Below are positions 43,638-50,611 of a DNA stretch of 64,000 nucleotides, piece by piece (the stretch's first letter is position 1; each line of letters begins with the position of its first letter). The stretch comes from Butyricicoccus porcorum (GTDB lineage: Bacteria > Bacillota > Clostridia > Oscillospirales > Butyricicoccaceae). The notes beneath the pieces were generated by a model. The model ran no database searches. It was not told where the DNA came from and worked only from the letters and a program-made list of their open reading frames with translations. A program made the position numbers and the translations under genes. The stretch is taken from NCBI RefSeq assembly GCF_002157465.1, contig NZ_NHOC01000003.1, positions 62,001-126,000 on the forward strand, written 5' to 3'.

Positions 43638-44835
43638 GAAAATCTTTGGTGAATTGCCCAGAAACTGGACGGTAGGCACACTCGATCAGTATGCCGAAGT
43701 TATTGATCCTCATCCCAGTCATCGCGCACCTTCAGAGGTATCTGATGGCTACCCATTTTTGGGGATTGGTGATTTGGATTACTACGGAAATGCAACATTT
43801 GATAAAGCGCGCCATGTGGGATTGGAAATCATCGAGGAACATGAGCATAATTACAAAATAACAGAAACTTCTATCGGCTATGCAAAAATGGGTAACACTA
43901 TTGGTAAAGTGGTATCCTTCCCCAGCAGACAAGGAAAGACCCGTTTTGCAGTAAGTCCTGCACTTTCTGTTATTAACCCTAATGATCAAATCAACCCATA
44001 TTACCTAAGAGCAGTAGTTGAGTCCAATGCTTTTTGGGGACAAGTTAACGGAAAAATTACCGGGTCTACGCGTCCAAGTATTGGAATACAACAACTCCGT
44101 AAAATACTGATTCCTCTCCCCCCTGAGGCTATACAGGAGCGAATCGGCGAAATTTGGAAGGCTATATATGACAAGATATCTGTCAATACAAATATAAACG
44201 ATAATTTACAGCAGCAAGCAGCAGCTTTGTTTGCCAACTTCTACGATCACGCAGAAACAGAAGTGGGCTTTACAGAAATAATTCAAATTCTCGGTGGTGG
44301 TACACCTAAAACCGGTGAAAGTTCGTATTGGAACGGCAATGTACCATTCTTCACTCCTAAAGATGTAGGCTTACCTTACACGCTCTCCACCGAAAAGACA
44401 ATAACCGAGGAAGGTCTGGCTCATTGCAATAGCCGTCTCTATCCCGTAAACACTGTTTTTGTTACAGCGCGAGGCACAGTGGGCAAAGTAGGTTTGCCTG
44501 GTGTCCCTATGGCAATGAATCAGTCGTGCTATGCACTCGTCGGCAAAGAAACACACCAGCTTCTTGTTTACTTCTATACCCTTAAAGCAGTTGATCGACT
44601 TAAACACAAAGCAAGCGGAGCTGTGTTTGATGCTATTACAACCAGAGATTTTGAGTCAGAGATTATCATGAAGCTCTCTGATGAAGACGCACAAGGCTTT
44701 CTGGATGTAGCTGAGCCTATCTATCAGGCAGTGTTAAGTAATTCTATCGAGAATTTGCGGCTTGCTGCGCTAAGAGATTCCTTGCTGCCCAAGCTGATGT
44801 CTGGTGAGATTGATGTCTTTGACATTCAACTCTAA
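43627..44835 (+). CDS. hsdS: Type I specificity subunit HsdS, expressed copy with two target domains
   Basis: 402 residues from ATG 43627 (AGGAG nine bases before; TTG 43621 is an alternative). Target domain 1 covers about 10-185. The first conserved helix ends INDNLQQQAAALFANF (about 187-202). Target domain 2 covers about 210-370, and the protein ends LRDSLLPKLMSGEIDVFDIQ. It thus has the complete two-domain layout. Recombination site a lies in the central helix and site b just after the stop, so its second half can be exchanged. Confidence 0.94.
   Translation: MNYKKIFGELPRNWTVGTLDQYAEVIDPHPSHRAPSEVSDGYPFLGIGDLDYYGNATFDKARHVGLEIIEEHEHNYKITETSIGYAKMGNTIGKVVSFPSRQGKTRFAVSPALSVINPNDQINPYYLRAVVESNAFWGQVNGKITGSTRPSIGIQQLRKILIPLPPEAIQERIGEIWKAIYDKISVNTNINDNLQQQAAALFANFYDHAETEVGFTEIIQILGGGTPKTGESSYWNGNVPFFTPKDVGLPYTLSTEKTITEEGLAHCNSRLYPVNTVFVTARGTVGKVGLPGVPMAMNQSCYALVGKETHQLLVYFYTLKAVDRLKHKASGAVFDAITTRDFESEIIMKLSDEDAQGFLDVAEPIYQAVLSNSIENLRLAALRDSLLPKLMSGEIDVFDIQL
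44194..44220 (+). repeat. Shuffling site a (inside hsdS central helix)
   Basis: 27 bases, ATAAACGATAATTTA followed by CAGCAGCAAGCA. It is an exact inverted copy of site d (47117-47143), and its 15-base core is shared by all four sites (14 bases at b). Confidence 0.9.
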
Positions 44836-44854
44836 GCCGCTAAATTATCGTTTA
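44827..44854 (-). repeat. Shuffling site b (after the hsdS stop)
   Basis: 28 bases ending TAAATTATCGTTTA. It is the exact inverted copy of site c (46474-46501), and homology extends about 45 bases further into the gene end. Confidence 0.9.
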
Positions 44855-44945
44855 CCGCTTTAATAACTCTCACCAGTGGCGAGAGTTCTACCAAAGGAAC
44901 TGCCACTGATTGTCGTTCTCTTAATCTACACGAAGGAGATACGAC

Positions 44946-45929
44946 ATGAACGAAGAAATCATTCAAGAGATCGAGCGTAGAATGCTGCCTCATCTCAACA
45001 ACGAACAGCTCAAAAAGCTGAAAAATGTGCTGGAGGACACGCTCCACGGCTTTACTGTACTTCCAAGCGAAGATGCACCGAAGCCAAAAGAGCGAGATGC
45101 GGTTGACGCTTTTATCGTTGCAAAACGCATTGAAGGATGCTCCGAGAAGACCCTGACCTATTACCGAAAGACTATAGAGGCGATGATCTCCGGTATTGGA
45201 AAAACACCGCAGCAAATCACAACAGATGATCTCCGCAAGTACTTGACGAGCTATCAGGTCCAACGGAAATCCAGCAAAGTCACGATTGATAACATCCGCC
45301 GCATTCTGTCTAGTTTCTTCTCTTGGCTGGAAGACGAAGACTTTATTGTGAAAAGTCCGGTTCGCCGGATTCACAAAATCAAAACAGCTAAGGTTATCAA
45401 GGACACTTATACGGATGAGGCGTTGGAGCAGATGAGGGATAGCTGCACTACGGCAAGAGATTTGGCGATTATTGATCTTCTCGCGTCCTCTGGGATGCGT
45501 GTTGGTGAGATGGTTACGCTCAACCGTGATGACATCAACTTCAACGAACGAGAGTGTGTAGTTTTCGGAAAAGGCAATAAGGAAAGGCTTGTCTACTTTG
45601 ATGCCAGGACGAAAATTCACTTGCAGAACTATCTTGAAAGTCGCACAGATGACAACCCCGCCTTATTCGTCTCGCTTAAAGCCCCCTATGAACGCTTGAT
45701 GATTGGTGGCGTGGAGACCAGACTCCGAGAACTCGGAAAACGCTTGAACCTCCCGAAGGTTCATCCGCACAAGTTCCGCCGGACGCTGGCTACATCAGCC
45801 ATAGACAAAGGAATGCCCATAGAGCAAGTCCAGCAGCTCTTGGGACATCAGAAGATCGACACCACCATGCACTATGCGATGGTGAAACAACAGAATGTGA
45901 AGCTGGCGCACAGAAAATACATCGGATAG
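44946..45929 (+). CDS. Tyrosine recombinase for hsdS shuffling
   Basis: 327 residues from ATG 44946 after CGAAGGAGATACG. SAM-like N-terminal domain (about 55-150) and the catalytic set Arg185 (SSGMRVGE), His275 and Arg278 (HPHKFRR), His301 (LLGHQK) and Tyr310 (MHYAMV), all present. It lies between specificity genes as in the Streptococcus and Bacteroides hsdS inversion loci, where such enzymes flip segments between short inverted repeats. Four such sites surround it. I infer that it is the invertase for sites a-d. Confidence 0.92.
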   Translation: MNEEIIQEIERRMLPHLNNEQLKKLKNVLEDTLHGFTVLPSEDAPKPKERDAVDAFIVAKRIEGCSEKTLTYYRKTIEAMISGIGKTPQQITTDDLRKYLTSYQVQRKSSKVTIDNIRRILSSFFSWLEDEDFIVKSPVRRIHKIKTAKVIKDTYTDEALEQMRDSCTTARDLAIIDLLASSGMRVGEMVTLNRDDINFNERECVVFGKGNKERLVYFDARTKIHLQNYLESRTDDNPALFVSLKAPYERLMIGGVETRLRELGKRLNLPKVHPHKFRRTLATSAIDKGMPIEQVQQLLGHQKIDTTMHYAMVKQQNVKLAHRKYIG

Positions 45930-45941
45930 GATGGTGAAATC

Positions 45942-46496
45942 ATGGAAATACACGAGGTAAAACTAGGTGATGTCGCTGCGGTCAAGGGAGGAAAGAGACT
46001 CCCAAAAGGTATCAACCTCATCACCAAACCAAACACCCATCCGTACATAAGAGTACGAGACTTGAGCGGAAAAAGAACTCTCGAATTGGATAGCTCGTTT
46101 GAGTTTGTTGACGATGAGACGCAGAAGACTATTTCCAGATATATTGTCAATGATGGAGATATTGTTTTATCAATCGTCGGAACAATAGGTCTTGTAGCTA
46201 TTGTTGGTAAGTCCTTGAATGAAGCAAACTTAACCGAAAACTGTGTCAAACTGACTTCTTTGTCTGGAGTTGATAGGGACTTCTTGTACTATTTCTTAAA
46301 GTCCCCCTATGGGCAGCAGGAAATTACTCGAGGCACAGTTGGAGCAGTTCAGGCTAAGCTACCCATCAAGAATATTCAAGACATCACAATCCCTTTACCA
46401 GATGAACTTACACAGAGTAAGATCGCAGCCGTTCTTTCGTCGCTTGATACAAAGATCGAGACAAACCAAAAGATAAACGATAATTTAGCGGCTTAG
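45942..46496 (+). CDS. Half HsdS gene: alternative first target domain
   Basis: 184 residues with its own start (ATG 45942). It holds one target domain (MEIHEVKLGDVAAVKGGKR..., TRGTVGAVQAKLPIKNIQDI) and the first conserved helix up to KINDNLAA, where site c and a stop cut it. A c-d inversion would join it in frame to the minus-strand half (QQQAFALFDKLM...), making a full HsdS. Confidence 0.88.
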   Translation: MEIHEVKLGDVAAVKGGKRLPKGINLITKPNTHPYIRVRDLSGKRTLELDSSFEFVDDETQKTISRYIVNDGDIVLSIVGTIGLVAIVGKSLNEANLTENCVKLTSLSGVDRDFLYYFLKSPYGQQEITRGTVGAVQAKLPIKNIQDITIPLPDELTQSKIAAVLSSLDTKIETNQKINDNLAA

Positions 46497-46501
46497 AGTT
46501 G
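46473..46501 (+). repeat. Shuffling site c (end of half hsdS)
   Basis: Contains the core ATAAACGATAATTTA (46473-46487) followed by the complement of the hsdS end (GCGGCTTAGAGTTG). It is the inverted partner of site b. Confidence 0.9.
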
Positions 46502-47146
46502 GATGTCAGAGACATCAATCTCACCTGACATGAGCTTGGGCAAGAGCGCATCGCGCAGTTCGGCCAACCTCATGTTTTCAAGAGAGTTATAGCGCATTTT
46601 TAAGAACATTGGTGTTACCGCTTCTCTAAATGCCGATAGGCTTTGTTTAACAAATTTCGGAAGATGGAATTGTCCTATTGTTTCAGCAGAAACACGCTGT
46701 CTTCCGCTGCTACCATTCATGTTTTTGACTGCGTAATCGACAAATGCAGGGTAACGAGCCAGACAGTACAGCATCTCAGGTGGTACACCATTTCTGGGTG
46801 CAAGAACAATATACTCTGTCGAGCCAAACGCAACCTCGTCTTTATCAAGAAAGTCAACGAAGGCAGTCTTGCCGTTTTCAAGACATGGGGTAATACGTGC
46901 TAAAAGGGTATCACCATTGGCAAAACGCATTCCTCCGTTAAATGGTTTTGTATCCCATCCCAAAGGGAATGCTCCGCTTGTTGATAATTGACTCATGTCA
47001 ATACTTCGGGCAATCTGATTCTTTGCCAATACTCGCTTCGGATTGAGATACGCATAATCAGATACCGTACATTCATCATTGTCAGCGTCAATCATGAGCT
47101 TGTCAAACAGAGCGAATGCTTGCTGCTGTAAATTATCGTTTATCAT
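46493..47146 (-). CDS. Silent half HsdS: alternative second target domain, minus strand
   Basis: 217 codons on the minus strand: INDNLQQQAFALFDKL (first helix end), target domain (about 25-170), and the C-terminal helix LRDALLPKLMSGEIDVSDIQ. It lacks a first target domain. The reading-frame ATG lies in the shuffling site, so it is a storage cassette, not an expressed gene. Inversion between a and d, or c and d, would bring it into frame behind a first half. Confidence 0.88.
   Translation of the reverse strand: MINDNLQQQAFALFDKLMIDADNDECTVSDYAYLNPKRVLAKNQIARSIDMSQLSTSGAFPLGWDTKPFNGGMRFANGDTLLARITPCLENGKTAFVDFLDKDEVAFGSTEYIVLAPRNGVPPEMLYCLARYPAFVDYAVKNMNGSSGRQRVSAETIGQFHLPKFVKQSLSAFREAVTPMFLKMRYNSLENMRLAELRDALLPKLMSGEIDVSDIQL
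47117..47143 (-). repeat. Shuffling site d
   Basis: 27-base exact inverted copy of site a: on the minus strand ATAAACGATAATTTA then CAGCAGCAAGCA. It lies 27 bases before the hsdR start. Confidence 0.9.
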
Positions 47147-47170
47147 TCATTTTATGAACGGAGGTCGAAT

Positions 47171-50100
47171 ATGCCAAGTTTATTTACAGAGGATACCTAC
47201 GAGCAAGCTATCATCGAATTGTTCGAGAATATGGGCTATGAGCACCTCTATGCTCCGGATTTGGACCGGGATTATACCAGTCCTCTTTTGGATGCAGTTC
47301 TGCAAACCAGCTTGGTGCGCATAAACCGTGGCCTTCCTGTCGAAGCCATTGATGAGGCAATTTCCAAGCTGCGCAATTTCGACACGGGCAGCCTTGTCCA
47401 GAAAAACGCCATCTTCATGGATTACTTACAGAATGGTATCACGGTCAAGTTCTTTGTAAAGGGCGAAGAGCGGTCCTCGATTGTTCGCTTGATTGATTAT
47501 ATAAATGTGGATCATAATACCTTCTATGCAGTCAATCAATTCACCTATATAGAAAATGGAAATAATCGCCGGCCAGATATCATCCTCTTCATCAACGGTC
47601 TTCCGCTGGTTCTGATAGAACTGAAAAGCCCTTCAAAGGATGAAGTGGGCGCGGAAAATGCATATCATCAGATTCGTAACTATATGCAGGACATCCCGTC
47701 TATGTTCTACTACAATGCAATCTGTGTGATCAGCGACCTGTCCACCAACAAGGCAGGTACGATCACTTCCGGTTTAGATCGCTTCATGGAGTGGAAAACA
47801 AAAGACGGCAACTACGAGAATACCGCCTATGCCCAGTTCGACACATTTTATGAAGGAATGTTCCAGAAGGAACGGCTACTGGATATTCTGAAGAACTTTA
47901 TTCTCTTCTCCGGCAGCGGGCAAGGCCGCTTCAAGGTTCTGGCGGGCTACCATCAATACTTTGCCGTACGCAAAGCAATCGAAAAAGCCAAAGTCGCTAC
48001 GAAAACAGACGGGAAAGGCGGCGTATTTTGGCATACGCAAGGCAGCGGAAAATCCCTGTCTATGGTTTTCTATGCCCACTTGCTGCAGGATGTGCTGGAT
48101 AGCCCTACAATTGTGGTGATGACGGATCGAATTGATTTGGATGATCAGCTTTATATGCAGTTTTCGCAATGTGCGGATTTCTTGCGTCAAACACCGGTAC
48201 AGGCGGAAAGTAAGGAACATTTGAAGTCGCTTCTGGATGGGCGCAGTGCAAACGGGATTATCTTTACTACCATGTTCAAGTTTGAACGAGGCGAGAAGCC
48301 ATTGTCCGAGCGGAGAAATATCGTTGTGATGGCCGATGAAGCGCATCGCGGACAATATGGCTTCGATGAGAAAATCGTAATGTCCGAAAATGAGTATGGT
48401 GAGAAAGAAGCGCATACTGTGATCGGCAACGCTCGGATTATCCACGATGCCCTTCCGAATGCAACCTTTATCGGCTTTACCGGTACGCCCATCTCCGCAA
48501 AGGACCGCAATACCCGTGAGGTTTTTGGCGACTATATTGATATCTATGATATGACCCAAGCTGTAGAGGACGGCGCAACCCGTCCGGTTTATTATGAGAG
48601 TCGTGTTGTCCACCTGAAACTTGACCAGAACACCTTGGCGCTGATTGATTCCACATATGATATTCTTGAGCAGCAATCGGATGCAGTTACCATCGAGAAA
48701 AGCAAAAAGATGCTGGGCCAGATGGAAAGCGTGCTAGGTGCCGATTCTACAATTGAGTCACTGTGCGATGACATTGTAGAACACTATGAAAAATATCGCG
48801 CAAACCTGTTGACCGGAAAGGCCATGATTGTTGCCTATTCCCGCCCTATTGCCATGAAAATATTCCGCAGAATTCTTACGATCCGGCCAGAATGGAAAGA
48901 GAAAATCGGTGTGGTTATGACCAGCGGTAACAACGACCCAGAGGATTGGAAAGAAATTATCGGCACAAAGTCTCACAAGGAAGAATTGGCGCGCAAATTC
49001 AAGGATAACAATGATCCGATGAAGATTGCCATTGTTGTAGATATGTGGTTGACAGGCTTTGACGTACCCTCTCTGGCCACCATGTACATTTACAAGCCTA
49101 TGCACGGGTATAACTTGATGCAGGCTATCGCCCGAGTCAACCGTGTATTTAAGGACAAAGAGGGTGGACTCATCGTTGATTATGTGGGTATTGCTTCTGC
49201 ACTAAAATCCGCAATGAAGGAATATACCAAGCGCGACCAATCTAAGTACGGCGATATGAATATCGCTAAAGTTGCCTACCCGAAATTCCAGGAGAAGCTA
49301 CAAGTCTGCAAAGATCTTCTGCACGGTTTCGATTTCAGCGGATTTGTTGGCGGTTCGCCTCTGACTATGGCTAAGCTCATTACCGGCGGTGTAAACTTTG
49401 TCCTGGATGCAAAGAAGCCGGAACGAAAAGATTTGTTTCTGAAAGAGGCCATGCTCTTAAAGCAATCTCATTCCCTGTGTTCCAGCATGACTACGGACAC
49501 CGAAAGGCATGAAGCAGCCTATATGGAAGCTGTTCGCTCTACAATCATTAAAATTACGTATGGCGGAGTCGGCGGCAAAACGCTTTCACTGAAAGAAATC
49601 AACGATCAAATCAATGAACTACTGAAAGCGGCAGTTCAGAGCGAAGGCGTCATCAGTCTGTTTGATAGCAAGAAAACTGCTGGAGAGAATTTTAGCTTAT
49701 TTGATCCTGCAGTACTCGAAGAGATCTCCAAGATGAAGGAGAAGAACATTGCCGTTGAGATCTTGAAAAAGCTAATGGCAGAACAGGTATCTCTGTATAA
49801 GCGGACAAACGTTGTCCAATCCCAGAAATTTTCTGAAAAAATTTCGCAGTTGATGAACGCTTATTACAACGGCCTGATTTCCAACGAAGAGGTTATTAAA
49901 GAACTTCTGAAGACAGCCGAGGAAATATCCAATCTATATAAAAACGGTCAAAAGCTCGGACTTTCTCAGGAAGAATTAGCATTTTATGATGCTCTCACAA
50001 AGCCTGAACATATCAAGGATTTTTACGAGAACGATGAGTTAGTGGCCTTAACAAAAGAGTTGACAGAAATGCTCCGTAAAAATCGCACGATTGACTGGCA

Positions 50101-50248
50101 GAAAAAAGAGACGGCAAGAGCAACGATGAGGAAAATGGTCAAACGGCTGTTGAAGAAATACAAGTATCCGCCGGAAGACTACGATTTTGCAATCAATACT
50201 GTTATCAGCCAGTGTGAATTATGGACAGATAATGCTTCGATGGTATAA
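47171..50248 (+). CDS. hsdR: Type I restriction endonuclease HsdR
   Basis: 1025 residues from ATG 47171 after ACGGAGGTCG. Nuclease domain with Asp136 (RRPDIILF) and Glu150-Leu-Lys152 (VLIELKSP). Helicase motor with Walker A TQGSGKSLS (about 289-297), DEAHRG (about 389-394), FIGFTGTPIS and the VI motif QAIARVNRVF. A C-terminal helical part binds the HsdM/HsdS core. All catalytic motifs are intact, so the system can restrict as well as methylate. Confidence 0.97.
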   Translation: MPSLFTEDTYEQAIIELFENMGYEHLYAPDLDRDYTSPLLDAVLQTSLVRINRGLPVEAIDEAISKLRNFDTGSLVQKNAIFMDYLQNGITVKFFVKGEERSSIVRLIDYINVDHNTFYAVNQFTYIENGNNRRPDIILFINGLPLVLIELKSPSKDEVGAENAYHQIRNYMQDIPSMFYYNAICVISDLSTNKAGTITSGLDRFMEWKTKDGNYENTAYAQFDTFYEGMFQKERLLDILKNFILFSGSGQGRFKVLAGYHQYFAVRKAIEKAKVATKTDGKGGVFWHTQGSGKSLSMVFYAHLLQDVLDSPTIVVMTDRIDLDDQLYMQFSQCADFLRQTPVQAESKEHLKSLLDGRSANGIIFTTMFKFERGEKPLSERRNIVVMADEAHRGQYGFDEKIVMSENEYGEKEAHTVIGNARIIHDALPNATFIGFTGTPISAKDRNTREVFGDYIDIYDMTQAVEDGATRPVYYESRVVHLKLDQNTLALIDSTYDILEQQSDAVTIEKSKKMLGQMESVLGADSTIESLCDDIVEHYEKYRANLLTGKAMIVAYSRPIAMKIFRRILTIRPEWKEKIGVVMTSGNNDPEDWKEIIGTKSHKEELARKFKDNNDPMKIAIVVDMWLTGFDVPSLATMYIYKPMHGYNLMQAIARVNRVFKDKEGGLIVDYVGIASALKSAMKEYTKRDQSKYGDMNIAKVAYPKFQEKLQVCKDLLHGFDFSGFVGGSPLTMAKLITGGVNFVLDAKKPERKDLFLKEAMLLKQSHSLCSSMTTDTERHEAAYMEAVRSTIIKITYGGVGGKTLSLKEINDQINELLKAAVQSEGVISLFDSKKTAGENFSLFDPAVLEEISKMKEKNIAVEILKKLMAEQVSLYKRTNVVQSQKFSEKISQLMNAYYNGLISNEEVIKELLKTAEEISNLYKNGQKLGLSQEELAFYDALTKPEHIKDFYENDELVALTKELTEMLRKNRTIDWQKKETARATMRKMVKRLLKKYKYPPEDYDFAINTVISQCELWTDNASMV

Positions 50249-50291
50249 CCGAGGCGGCAGTTTGACGAAGAATACCAAGGAGAGATAGGAT

Positions 50292-50531
50292 ATGGACGCA
50301 CGGAAGGGAAACATTTTCGAGATCTTGAACAGAAGCAATCGGGTCTTGATTCCGGTATATCAACGATACTATAGTTGGGATATTGAGTAATGCAACGGGC
50401 TCTGGAACGATATTGTGGATATGCAAAAAAGGAACAAAGTCGGGCATTTCGTTGGTTCCATTGTAAACATCGCCGAGCAGGCTATGCCGTACCAAAGGAC
50501 AAATCTTCAGACGCTAATTTCGGTAAGCTAG
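50292..50531 (+). pseudogene. Remnant of a DUF262/GmrSD-type gene
   Basis: The frame reads MDARKGNIFEILNRSNRVLI then PVYQRYYSWDIE, a stop (TAA, 50388-50390), then CNGLWNDIVDMQKRNKVGHF and VGSIVNIAEQAMP before another stop. PVYQRxYSW and HFVGSIV are the start of DUF262 (GmrS-like ParB-fold) proteins. The rest of the gene is missing. GmrSD enzymes cut glucosylated or otherwise modified phage DNA, so this is a decayed second restriction gene in the island. Confidence 0.82.
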
Positions 50532-50611
50532 CAGGGCATATTTCTCATTTTAACTTGTACGAGATCTTGACAGAACACCAATAGCTTAATTTAGGAAAGG
50601 AGCTCTCCACC

